A DNA stretch of 64,000 nt from Hofstenia miamia (Eukaryota > Xenacoelomorpha > Acoela): the NCBI GenBank assembly GCA_004352715.1, contig SCFE01000035.1:1548386-1612385 (forward strand), read 5' to 3'. A program made the translations under genes and the position numbers. Positions within the stretch are counted from its first letter, which is position 1; the number at the start of each line of letters is the position of its first letter. The notes below the pieces were generated by a model that saw nothing but the letters and a program-made list of their open reading frames with translations, made no database searches and had not been told where the DNA came from. Below are positions 1 through 13,100 of this stretch, piece after piece.

Positions 1-99
1 GTAGTCAAAACCATTGAGGTTACGTGCTCAATATATTGCTTATGTTTTGGAAACGAATCAGAAGTCTTGATGTATCACAGCATGAGAAAAGGTTTTAAA

Positions 100-640
100 A
101 TGTAATTTTTTGGGATTGAGCGTGTAATATTTGTAATGTATATTAACCTTAAACAGCTTGATGATTTTTAAAAAATTTTCATGATCCCCATAAAAAAATT
201 TTAACCGCTTATAGCTCAAAAACTACTAATGGTGTACTTAATCTGAAAGCACCACATGATAGAACGGAGTCTCCTCTTTCTTTTTCGCTCTAATTCCACG
301 CGTAGGCCTTCGGCCCCACAACCTCTGACTTTGCGCACGACATGCCTCAATGGGTTTGGAATATTGTTGCCTCCAGGCGCTCAAAACCTTGTAATTAGAT
401 TAACACTAATTATGGAGAGAATTTGAATTTTTTTTCAAAAATTCTAATGAAACTTGTTAAGCTATTCAACAATCTCTGCCACAGCAATAGGCTTTAATAG
501 AAATTTTCAACATTGCATTAATGTATGTTCTCCAATAGACCTACCCATGCCCCAAGATTTTCAAATTTGGAAAAAAGCTTGGAGAGAATTCTTTGTAAAT
601 GTTAAAGGTTAAAACGGGCTCAAGCGCACAGAGATGTCCT
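100..640 (+). repeat. Unclassified interspersed repeat, copy 1
   Basis: Shares long stretches with 18905-19300 (same strand) and 27350-27830 (opposite strand), for example the segments around 'cgcttatagctcaaaaacta', 'cctctgactttgcgcac', 'caacaatctctgccacagca' and 'tccaatagacctacccatgc'. No coding capacity was seen. The rest of 1-975 holds nothing recognisable. Confidence 0.75.
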
Positions 641-975
641 TCGAATTTTGTAGATATTATGGTTTGAAATGACATTCTAATAAGAATATTATTCCTCTAA
701 AATGTTAGTCCTCTTTCCATATAGTTGACTCAATTAAATAAAAGAAGTTATTTACAATAGAAATTTTCAAAAAACTAAACCTTCGAGGTGAAAATTTTTT
801 TGTCTGTTCTTTTCTACATTTACTATTATAATAATTTAGTACTATACAAAATATTGATTAATTAATGTATTGTTTAGTAAGAACATAATAAAACACTGAT
901 TAAGATAATATACTTTGCAACAGAGTTATTTGAAATGTATCAATAACAAAAGCCAATTTTGGTTGTGATATTTCA

Positions 976-1155
976 TTAGTCCACATCACCATATGCGCAG
1001 CGTGTTTCAACTAGTAAGTTATAATCATTGCCTGTACCGTTAAGTGCTTTACTTGTAAGAAGACGGAACCAGCCATTATCACCCCATGCCGTTCCCCATG
1101 AATTTCGGATAATCCAGTATTCCTCATCTTCACTGCTTCCAACTCCCCACCCAAC
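976..1155 (-). CDS. CTSZ-like: Gene A terminal exon (catalytic Asn exon)
   Basis: 180 nt: 59 codons plus stop TAA (976-978). Begins VGWG after a CTT-side acceptor (AG at 1156-1157) and contains [14 protein letters not shown] and GNDYNL, matching the cathepsin Z C-terminus; ends CAYGDVD. Confidence 0.88.
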   Translation of the reverse strand, partial: VGWGVGSSEDEEYWIIRNSWGTAWGDNGWFRLLTSKALNGTGNDYNLLVETRCAYGDVD

Positions 1156-4100
1156 CTTAAAACAATGTGGTTACTTCTACACAACAAAATATAATAAAGA
1201 ATCCGAACATTTGCTATGTCATGTTTCAGCTTTTTTCTTAATTATATATAGTTGGCTGCAAAAAAATGAGACTAGAAAAAAGGCATATTACTTTTGAACT
1301 ACTGAACGTAACAACTCAAGAAATGTACGCGATTTTAAAGATATATTAAAGGACTATAAGTAAAAAGCATCAAAGTCTAATTTGTTTTCCTCCTGTAGAA
1401 ATAACTTCATTCAAACGAACTAAAACTGATTTCATTAAATTGGACTTCATTTCAGATGTCAAAATGTGTTGACTTTCTTGGATTTTTTCTTTTAAATCGG
1501 ATATATTTTTCGGATTTTTCTTCTCAACGTCATTTTTCAATATCTGCCACACGTTTTCGATTGGAGAAAGAACAGCAGAACTTGGTGGCCATTGCAAAAA
1601 CTGCACATTATTTTCAGAAAACCAATTTTTTGTCGTTGCTGACGTGTGCGGGGTTGCTCCGTCCATCATCATATAAAGCATCAGCATAAGGCATAAATTC
1701 AGCTATAATTTGCAATATCTTTGACTGTCGATTGTGGCTTTTCCGTCTAAAATTTTCAAATAAAACCCACGATAGGAAAGTGCTCCCCAAACCATAATTT
1801 TTTGGTCGACTTTGGAACCGCTTTTGTTGGTCTTGGACATTTCTTTGACGACCACACTTGTACTTTGTTTCTGTGCAGTTGAAATACGCACTCATCAGTT
1901 ATCCAAACATCTTCAAAAGTGTAGTCTTTCCATTCTTTCACGAAATTTAATCTTTTTTCTTGATGTTCTTTTGTAATCAGAAGTCGATTTTTTCTGCCAA
2001 TTTTTGTAACTCCACTTTTTTTCAGTGTTTTCTGAACTATGGTTTCATGCACAGAGATGTCGGCTTCAGTTTGAAGTCGGTTTGCAATTTTTTTTCCCAG
2101 AAGTATAGGGATTTTTGAGAGCAATTGCGACTGTTTTCTGAATAAATTTTCCAATAATTTTTCGAGGGCGTCCACTTCCTTTTCTTCTTTTGAGAGATTC
2201 TCCTTGTCGAATTTTTTTCAGCTTTCAAAAATAAGTTGATCGAGAAATTTGCGATGTCGCAAAGGCGTTTTCAAGCTGTTTCAACGTTTCCATTCCGAAG
2301 AAATCAAGTAGAAACTTTGCAAATCAAAATAATTTGTTTGGTGTTTTCAAAAAATTACGAAATACCAGTTTAATTAATTAACTTTTTTGTTTGACCATTT
2401 TAAAGTTCACAAAATTCTCGTTGTCTTTTATTTTTATAGTTTTCCTCTAAAACGTCTCAATACGTTTCCACAAAGCGTTAAAAAATAGGTGTTCAGTCTC
2501 ATTTTTTTTGCAGCCAACTATAGTTGAGCTTTGCATTATTGAAAAAAATTTAAAAAATATATGAAATCAAATTTCATAAGGAAGCGCCTTTATATGCTTA
2601 TTCTTACCAAATATAATTGTATAAAGCAAGAACAATGTAGTAGAACCGACTATATATTAGGCAATATCACATTCAACTAAAATACCAATGACATTGTACA
2701 AACACATTTACTACAAATACTAAGCACTGGTAAAGAATATTACATGCAACCTATGTAATAACAACGGAAATATTACCCAAAAACCCAAAACGAACAATTA
2801 TTAATATTTACAACCCTACCATTGTTCAACTAAATTAGATTTTCAGACAGCCTCCTAGATACAGGAATGGATGGTCTATAAACGGGAACCATTGTGCTTT
2901 GCGCGTTTGATTTTTGATGTACGCAAACTTTGGTCATGGTCCTTTGAATGCTGGCAAAATTTCTCCTTTGTCGACGGCCAGTCTTGCGGGATGGAGAATA
3001 CCACACCATGGAGAAATTGAAACGGGGATAAACCAGTGGACTTGCTTTCAACACGATTGATGTTAAAGATGGCTTCATTCAAATTAGCAGACCAATTTCG
3101 ACCCGCACTTCTCAAATGGTCTTTCAAATTCCGGTGAATACTCTCAACCTTTCCATTGCCCTGAGGTTGATAAGGCATTGTTCGCGACAGTTAAATGCCA
3201 AATTTAGCTGAAATTCTCTTCCAGATTTGAGACAAAAACTATGTGCCGCAGTCTGAATGGATGACCCAAAAAGGGCCCATTCAAAAGATCCAATGATCCC
3301 AGATTATCCGTGCAACGTTTTCTGCAGGAATAGAAGACGCGGCCTTGGCTTTGAGCCAGCGAGATGCGTGGTCGACAATTGTCACAATAAACGAAAATGA
3401 GTCTGATTTTGGAAGCAGGCCGACTATGTCAACAGCTAGAAATTCACGTGGTTGCACTTCGGGGAACCTTGGTAAATCACCTACGGGGACACACTTCCCA
3501 TAATTCTTGCATTGATGAAACAAGGAACATCTATGAATGATGGCAGAAACCCGTTTCCTAAGTGATTGGAAATGATACCCCTCATCACGCAACAATCGAA
3601 CTACTTTTCGTACGCCGAAATGTCCTGAACTATGATAATGATTGATCAAATCATCAATCTGCTGCTCAGAGTCGGAAGTCGCGCATGAAGCAGATAAAAA
3701 CGGCGAAGCTAATTGATTGAGAGGTTTGCTTTGCACGACGTAGTCTTCAGGGACTAATTTACTCAACATATCTGTAATCAGATTCTCAGATCCGCGAAGC
3801 AAATTGATGTACTGCACATGACGTGCGTTAGACAGCTGCCTCTTTAATAGTCCGAGTAACGCCTGACGATCCGTGACGATGAAAAAACGACGCCCCCACA
3901 AAAGTTGCGTGTAATGTTTAACACCTGTAACAACTGCAAGGAACCCTCCGTCCATGGCAGAGTAATTTCTTTCAGCATTGCTAAGGACCCTGCTGTAAAA
4001 CAACAAAGGCGAACCATTTTGAACCAAAACTGCTACATTGCTTGCATCAACCTCCAATGACAAAGGTAACGACAAGTCCAGATGTAGGTGCAATGCGGAT

Positions 4101-7100
4101 TCGGAAATATTGTCTTTAATCTGCTTAAATGCCACCTGTGCGTTGTGCGACCAACAAAACTGCTTTGCTTTTTTTATGATGAAAATCGGTTTCATGATCT
4201 GGGCATAATTTCTTATAATCCGATTGAGATAGCTGGCAAACCCGCAAAAATCTTCAGTTTACTTCCTGCTTCTGGGAGGCGTCATCGCTTTCAACTTTGT
4301 CACCTTCCCCGGATCAGGATGAACTCCACTTTTGGACACACGAAACCTGAAGTACCGAATCTTGGAAATGGCAAAGTGACACTTCTTTGTTTCAGTTTCA
4401 GGTTGTTATCGCGCATCCTGGATAGTACAGACCTCAAGGACTGCAAGTGCTGATTGAACGTCGAGGAAGCAATATCATCAATGTATGGTAAGATACCAGT
4501 GTTTTGCAAGATCGTCTTTAACAGCCGCTGAAACGTCGTGGGGGCGTTTCTTAGCCAGTAGAGCATTACTTTGAAGGCGTTGTTGACTTGGAAAGCAGTT
4601 TTTTCACTGCCAAAACCCGGATATTAAGTCGAGCATTGTAAAATAACGTGTTTCCTTGAATTCGACAATCATTTCATCTACGAGTGGCAGGGGTGCTCAA
4701 CGCTTTTTGTGCAGCTCAAATCATTGTTGGACGACGCAAATACATCCCTGAAATCTGCCAATAAGCGATCGAGCTGTTCCTCTCTCCTTCCAAGATTATT
4801 TTACTTCCAACTTCGCAGTCATGCCGTTTAAAACCACCGTCACACTGGTTTTGCACCAGCAAAATTGAAACCCACGCCAAATGCACGCAATCCGTCAAAC
4901 CCGATTATCACATCGTATGGTGTGTTCTTCACGACATAAAACTGCAAATGCCGCGTCATTGTTTTCCAGGTCACCCCCAAAATACAGCCATGGCGAAAGA
5001 CTACGTTTTCGCTGGAAACAGTTCGTCTCAACCATGATTTACACTCGCAACTAACGTTTAAAGCTAGTGAATTGCAAAACCGTTGCGAGTCAATATTTAT
5101 AGTCCTGGCAGTATCGAATAGACACATAGTATTGAAGTCGGCGATTCTAATATTTTCCATTGGTAACCCAGCCCCACCACATGACGTACTGATTGCTAAT
5201 GGGACTAGGAGTTGACGTTTTTTGGCTTGAGGCAGTTTCCTGCAATGTGACCTTTGAATCTGCAGTTGTAGCACTCCAACTCTGACCGACAGCGCCCGAA
5301 ATGGCCACGCCGCGATGACGAAGAAGGTGCCACAACCATAACAAAGTCTTCGTTGTCAGGAAAGGTGCTGAGACAATTTGAAAATTCTCGGCCTGTAGCT
5401 TTCGCATTTGCTGACAGCCACACAATGGCCGGATTGCGTTACTTGGCAGTTAAGGCGTCTAGCATGTGGGACCGTATAGCAGCTTCGCCAACTTGGATAA
5501 CGTAGCATAAGCGGACAATGCCAGTGAGGGCTGATAAATCATGACGTTTATGAACTCCTTCGTAGGATTAGGTGGCAGCGATCTTCGCAAATATTCTTCT
5601 TCAATTGACGCGAGTGCAGTTTTCAGCATTGTTATAGCTGCAGCCAGTTTTTGCTGCACAGCAAACAAAATATCATCGTCGAGGGCTAGTGAAAGTAACT
5701 GCAATTGTTTCGTTTCCTCGATGTTCTTTTCCACGCAATATGCAGAAAACCATACTCCAAACGAAATAGTTGATGTCGTTAAAATTGGTGATGCCATGTA
5801 CTGCTGACTGCGCCAGTGTAGAAAGCAAAAACAATGTACTTCAACCGACCATATATTATGCAATATCACATTCAACTAAATGCCAATGACATTCTACAAA
5901 CATGTTTACTACAAATACTAAGCACTGGTAAAGAATATCACATGCAACCTATGTAATAACAATGTAACAATAATACAATGTGTAGTTTAAAATAAAAAAC
6001 TCAGCACATACTACAAGTGATATCAGTGATAAACATATACTTGTATTTAACCATTGACGCATTTAAAAATTTCCACATTCATGTAACTTTGAAAAATTTA
6101 GTGCTGAAACCGTTTTGTAAAAACGGAAATTTAGCGATCAGTTCACAATTGTTAATTAGAGGTAGCAAAAGGTCTAGTCATTCAAGTAAAGAAATTCTAG
6201 CTATTGTAGATATCGAGTGTGCATTCAATTAAATAAGCATTGTATTTGAAAAGAGGTTTTGTATGGAAACAAAAAAAGGTCATATATGTAAGGGATATGA
6301 AATGTGTGAAAATTTAAAGCGTTATGAGTAGTATATAGATAGTCGTATTTCGTTACACTTTTTTCTGATTGGTCGAGAGGTGGGTCGTATTTCGTCCCAC
6401 TTTTTTGTGATTAGTCGAGAGGGGTGGCCTTTGACCTGAGGCGTCGTGGATATTGGCGGGGGGTGTTTTACTGACGTCATGGATGTAATTTTACTAGTTT
6501 TTGTGTTATTTATGTGGCCTAATTTAGTTTGCATTTTTTTACTTTTTAGTTTATAATTTCCCACATAATTACATTTTTTAATGTCCCACATTAACTTACT
6601 TTGCATTTTTTACTATCCCACATTAACTTACTTTNNNNNNNNNNNNNNNNNNNNNNNNNNNNNNNNNNNNNNNNNNNNNNNNNNNNNNNNNNNNNNNNNN
6701 NNNNNNNNNNNNNNNNNNNNNNNNNNNNNNNNNNNNNNNNNNNNNNNNNNNNNNNNNNNNNNNNNNNNNNNNNNNNNNNNNNNNNNNNNNNNNNNNNNNN
6801 NNNNNNNNNNNNNNNNNNNNNNNNNNNNNNNNNNNNNNNNNNNNNNNNNNNNNNNNNNNNNNNNNNNNNNNNNNNNNNNNNNNNNNNNNNNNNNNNNNNN
6901 NNNNNNNNNNNNNNNNNNNNNNNNNNNNNNNNNNNNNNNNNNNNNNNNNNNNNNNNNNNNNNNNNNNNNNNNNNNNNNNNNNNNNNNNNNNNNNNNNNNN
7001 NNNNNNNNNNNNNNNNNNNNNNNNNNNNNNNNNNNNNNNNNNNNNNNNNNNNNNNNNNNNNNNNNNNNNNNNNNNNNNNNNNNNNNNNNNNNNNNNNNNN

Positions 7101-10100
7101 NNNNNNNNNNNNNNNNNNNNNNNNNNNNNNNNNNNNNNNNNNNNNNNNNNNNNNNNNNNNNNNNNNNNNNNNNNNNNNNNNNNNNNNNNNNNNNNNNNNN
7201 NNNNNNNNNNNNNNNNNNNNNNNNNNNNNNNNNNNNNNNNNNNNNNNNNNNNNNNNNNNNNNNNNNNNNNNNNNNNNNNNNNNNNNNNNNNNNNNNNNNN
7301 NNNNNNNNNNNNNNNNNNNNNNNNNNNNNNNNNNNNNNNNNNNNNNNNNNNNNNNNNNNNNNNNNNNNNNNNNNNNNNNNNNNNNNNNNNNNNNNNNNNN
7401 NNNNNNNNNNNNNNNNNNNNNNNNNNNNNNNNNNNNNNNNNNNNNNNNNNNNNNNNNNNNNNNNNNNNNNNNNNNNNNNNNNNNNNNNNNNNNNNNNNNN
7501 NNNNNNNNNNNNNNNNNNNNNNNNNNNNNNNNNNNNNNNNNNNNNNNNNNNNNNNNNNNNNNNNNNNNNNNNNNNNNNNNNNNNNNNNNNNNNNNNNNNN
7601 NNNNNNNNNNNNNNNNNNNNNNNNNNNNNNNNNNATAATCCTTAAATTCGTTATATTTGGATCATTTAAAAATTCTTTCAATGCATCATCATTATTATAA
7701 TTATTACTGAAATTTAACATGTGGTTATGGTATTTTAGAAGTTTTTTCAAGTCATCGTAATCATTGTACTTTCGTTGTGCATCAGGGTAGGTGTTTTGAA
7801 CAGAATTTAATTTTACTTGTATATCGTCACTAATCATCGAACTTTGTTGCGTAGTATTGTTTTTTATAGGATTGTTTACTGACTGAATGTAGTATTCTGT
7901 TAAACGATTGTAATTTTCCAAAGAAATAAGCACCATTTCAACTGTTGTCATTATAGAATAATGTGTAAAATATATTTAATCATGCATTATATATACTCTT
8001 TCATAATGCGTAATAGACAATTGAAAAATTTAAGGCCATTTGGAGTTTTTAACACTAGAACGGCCAAGTGGGTCAAAATTGACGAAATTAGAATTTTGTT
8101 TACCTGTGTATGCATTTATTAAAAACAACACCAGGTATATGCACCACCAATTAAACTGATAATCCATTTGAATTTGCAGGTGTAATTTTTTTTCTTATTT
8201 TTACAAAATTTTCTATTGTGAAATTCTGCATGAAAAAGAATCACAAGGAGTAATGGCCCTTCTAGTGTTAATAGTGAAATTTTTCGAAAATTTGATTTTT
8301 TTAGTAGTGCAGTCTCTGCGTACTGACGAAGATTGTTAAAATAATTACGATCAATCAATTTTCCCAACAAATGTGTTTTTCCAGAGTTTGATGGACTGCT
8401 GAATATTAAAAAGACTTGACTAGCTCGCGAGGGAACAACATTAAACGTCGACGACATATTCTCTTTACAATGAATCTCTTTATGATGCAGAATATATATA
8501 TAAACTTAATTTCAGAAATGTAATAAATCCATGTCAATTAATGTATACTATCATGACACCTGACGCCTATAATGTATGTAATATATTCAAAGATTGTTTT
8601 TATCCAATATTCATACATTTTCCACAAACATCTAATAAAAATCTTAACAATGACAGTTTCTGCAAATTCTTTCATGTATTATAAAACATAACCAACTTCA
8701 TTTTGTTCGAAAGGACAAAAAAATCACCAAAAGGAAAATTAAATGTTCCCAAAGGCAAGTAATTTTGTTCGAAAGGACAAAAAAATCACCAAAAGGATTT
8801 TTAAAATGTGTTACATGTAAATAAACACAGTAGTTGGCGGAGGTGATAAAAAAATTTATATTACCAATGTTAATTTGATAGTAATACTATTATTATCATC
8901 ATTACCATATATGTACACTGCCAAACGTAAAATTAGCCAATCACAAAAACTCTATGTTTATAAATTTTACGAATATTTTAAAAACTACTATTCACAATTT
9001 TGGAGATGACAACTAACGTATTTCTCGAATGCAGCTTTGATAGCGTTTTAAAGAATTTTTCAGCAATCGAACACAAGATGTGTGTTTTGCAAAATATTGA
9101 TAAGCTCGTGAAATATGAAGATATACCACTCCCAAACAANGGAGGTGATAAAAAAATTTATATTACCAATGTTAATTTGATAGTAATACTATTATCATTA
9201 TCATTACCATATATGTACACTGCCAAACGTAAAATAGCCAATCACAAGAACTCTATGTTTATAAATTTTACGAATAGTTTAAAAACTACTATTCACAATT
9301 TTGGAGATGACAACTAACGTATTTCTCGAATGGAGCTTTGATAGCGTTTTAAAGAATTTTTCAGCAATAGAACACAAGATGTGTGTTTTACAAAATGTTG
9401 ACAAGCTCGTGAACTACAATGATATTCCACTTCCAAACAATAAAACTTTACATGTTTTATTTCACCCTTCACAGGGCCAATGTACTTGCGATACATGCTT
9501 GGACCTTGATGATTGCGATTGTACAAATGATGTGTCAAACTTCAAGATGTGTGGAGAAAATCTTCCTCATACATTTACAGCGGCGCAAGTATTACAAGCA
9601 AATGCGAATAAAATGTATAAAGATGGATTCGCCATAGACATTGTAATAGAGGAAATTTTTAGATTGATAGATGGTGAAGAAGGCAACTGCGGAAAAATCC
9701 CTTTAAACCATGGACATTCGATAGAGTATTGTATATTAACCTGTGAATAAATGTATATATTTATTTTATCTCTAATTATATAATTATACATAGCATGCGC
9801 ATCCATTATGTGATATTACACTTATTTAACTTAACCCTAACTCTTTCACAAAATTTGCCAATGATTACAACAGTACCGAAATTGGATTTTGAAATCACCA
9901 GTGGAAGAGTAGTCATAAAAAATGAAACGCCTTATGAATTTGAATTAAATCAGGTAGGTGAAATTTTAGGTTTTGATCGTCACTATCGAATAGTCAATGG
10001 TTTGAACACTGCTAAATATAGTTTTGATATCTTAAATGGACTGCATAATATTTTAATTTATACTGATATAGTTACATGTCAACATTATCAGAGTGGTAGC

Positions 10101-13100
10101 ATCCCGTTATTGGATCAAATACCCTTANAAATTTGCCAATGATTACAACAGTACCGAAATTGGATTTTGAAATCACCAGTGGAAGAGTAGTCATAAAAAA
10201 TGAAACGCCTTATGAATTTGAATTAAATCAGGTAGGTGAAATTTTAGGTTTTGATCGTCACTATCGAATAGTCAATGGTTTGAACACTGCTAAATATAGT
10301 TTTGATATCTTAAATGGACTGCATAATATTTTAATTTATACTGATATAGTTACTTGTCAACATTATCAGAGTGGTAGCATCCCGTTATTGGATCAAATAC
10401 CCTTATTCACAGTATATAGTGTAAATGATCAGCCATTCATCAATTATGAAAAAACTCATATAATTTATAAACCAACTTCAAAGCCATTCATCGATAGAAT
10501 TACAATTAGCTTCCATACATCGAATGGTGAGTTTATTCATTTCAATGGTACTAGCAGTATTTATTTAACTCTTAATATCAAAGACACTGATGAAATTTAA
10601 GTGTAAACAATTTTTCAAGTGTAAAATAAGTTATTTGTTAAAATGTTTTGTATTAACAACAAATTTACAATAGTAATAATTCAAATTGTTTTATATGATG
10701 TGAAAGTGTTTTATTTAATTGTAAAGTGATCTCATGTTTGGTATAAATCAAACTCTATGAATAGATACATTTGACAGTCGAACAATGGATAACAAATTAC
10801 GCTTTGTCTGTAGAGAGATTTTACACACAACGATATAAAATTTATGTTGACATTGTCTATGAAGCATTCAGCTTTCTATGTGTATAAATATACACAGCTG
10901 GCATAATGGAATTTCACATTGTTAACACAAAGACTCTGAAAGATTTCAAACTTTTTGGTAAGCTATTTTTATAATTAAATCTCAGATATTGTTTTTGATT
11001 CTTAACAATATGATCTCTAGTTAGTTTTACCGATATTTCTTTTAAAACGTAATTTTATTTTAATAAATTGCTGCGAATTTGCAGTCTGATGCTAAATTTA
11101 TTATAGACTTTATAGAAACGTCGTTTGTTTGTTAATTTTTAATTGAATTTGTTTAAACATTTANNNNNNNNNNNNNNNNNNNNNNNNNNNNNNNNNNNNN
11201 NNNNNNNNNNNNNNNNNNNNNNNNNNNNNNNNNNNNNNNNNNNNNNNNNNNNNNNNNNNNNNNNNNNNNNNNNNNNNNNNNNNNNNNNNNNNNNNNNNNN
11301 NNNNNNNNNNNNNNNNNNNNNNNNNNNNNNNNNNNNNNNNNNNNNNNNNNNNNNNNNNNNNNNNNNNNNNNNNNNNNNNNNNNNNNNNNNNNNNNNNNNN
11401 NNNNNNNNNNNNNNNNNNNNNNNNNNNNNNNNNNNNNNNNNNNNNNNNNNNNNNNNNNNNNNNNNNNNNNNNNNNNNNNNNNNNNNNNNNNNNNNNNNNN
11501 NNNNNNNNNNNNNNNNNNNNNNNNNNNNNNNNNNNNNNNNNNNNNNNNNNNNNNNNNNNNNNNNNNNNNNNNNNNNNNNNNNNNNNNNNNNNNNNNNNNN
11601 NNNNNNNNNNNNNNNNNNNNNNNNNNNNNNNNNNNNNNNNNNNNNNNNNNNNNNNNNNNNNNNNNNNNNNNNNNNNNNNNNNNNNNNNNNNNNNNNNNNN
11701 NNNNNNNNNNNNNNNNNNNNNNNNNNNNNNNNNNNNNNNNNNNNNNNNNNNNNNNNNNNNNNNNNNNNNNNNNNNNNNNAAGGTAGAAGATCAGATTTAG
11801 TCACCGGTGCTCAAAAGATAAAAGGTTATATGGGGAAATTGAAATATTGGAAGAAACAATTTGAGAAAAAAAATTTCGAATCATTTCAAAATTTCAAAAC
11901 AACTTCTCCTATATCAGAATGTATTTCTGCATGCATTGCCCATCTTGAAGGTCTTCATATAGACTTTGAGAGAAGATTCAGCGATATATTAAAGAAAGAC
12001 TATCCACTTTGGTTTGTAGACCTAGAAAATTATGAGCCAGGAGATGAAAACGTTGAGTTGGCTGAAATGCTGTTGGATTTGAAACAGGATTTAAAAATTA
12101 GAAAAAGAGTTGATAGAGAAGGTGTCTTTGGCTACTTATCGATAAAAGAGTCACACCCAAATATTTTTCAACAAGTAGAACCAAGTATAATTTCCTTCCC
12201 TTCTACATGGATGGCAGAATCTGGATTTTCAGCTGTTGTGGATGTCTTTAGTAGAAAAAGAAATCGGTTAGACCTCAACAGCAGAGGAACAATCAGGCTA
12301 AGACTGAATAACTGCATCAAAATTAATTATGATATCTTGTGTCAAAAACACCAAGATCAAGGTAGTCACTAGCGACTAAACCCCTGACTTTTTAAAATAA
12401 CTGTTCAAGTGTAAATATATGTACTATTTTGTTATTTTTAAGTATTATAGTGTGAAAATGGAACAGTTTAAAAGTATGAGTGGTCCATAGGAATATTTTG
12501 AAGGAATAATGGTCCATGTGCTGAAAAAGGTTGAGAAACACTGATTTAAATCATACATTTAAAAGTTGTACAATAAAACACTTTAAATATAAAACTAACT
12601 ATGCCGAGGCCAACAGAGTATTGCCTCAATTTTAACGTAAACCAATTAATTATCTGCTGCTAAATTACGTATAACGTTGCGCCATAATCGCTTTCGTTGA
12701 GGCCTCAATTCCGCATTATTATTTTACTGCATTATGAATATGGCAACCACAAAGTAAATAAAGTCCATAAAGTATATTAGGTCATATTTTGGCTACATTA
12801 GCTAATGAGAAATTAGATAAAATCAGGATTTTATGGAAATAGTCAATGGAAGTGGTGATTTTTCCATATCTGATTATCATTTGGTGAGAAGATCTCGAGC
12901 TGTCATTCAGGAAATCAAACATTTGTTATCGGAACACAAAAATTTTGACGAAAAACAGTGAAAATTATATAATTTGTTAAGCGAACAACAATTTGTAAAA
13001 ATGGATAATTTTCAATTATTTTTAGGTTTCGAATTAGTTGCTTAAAATTAATATTTTAGCTCATATCGTTGGGTCTATAAAAGTATAAAACGTGGTTGCC

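Larger units (their letters stand above)
2618..5961 (-). mobile_element. Degenerate Ty3/Gypsy LTR retrotransposon
   Basis: Roughly 3.3 kb, shorter than a full Gypsy (about 5 kb), so internally deleted. Two ~145-bp direct repeats (2618-2763 and 5817-5961), starting TGTA and ending near ACA, act as LTRs. A primer binding site follows the 5' LTR. Between them, reading right to left, are gag zinc knuckle, protease, reverse transcriptase, RNase H and integrase fragments in several frames. No clear target-site duplication or polypurine tract was found. Confidence 0.88.
6327..10620. mobile_element. Polinton/adintovirus-like element 1 (partial, decayed)
   Basis: Left end AGTAGTATATAG at 6327 matches the left end of element 2 at 59820, and both are followed by CTGATTGGTCGAGAG and a TGACGTCA-bearing segment. 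Inside lie four small ORFs of Polinton type: a short coiled protein (minus), a P-loop ATPase-like fragment (minus), a Cys-rich protein (plus) and a capsid-like protein (plus). The right terminus was not found; a 1-kb gap, two assembly duplications and a piggyBac insertion complicate the picture. Confidence 0.6.

Noticed and set aside
6581-7645. ORFs of several hundred residues across N gaps (here and at 11139, 41348, 60396, 61984)
   Set aside because: Their length is made of N; only the sequence outside gaps was used.
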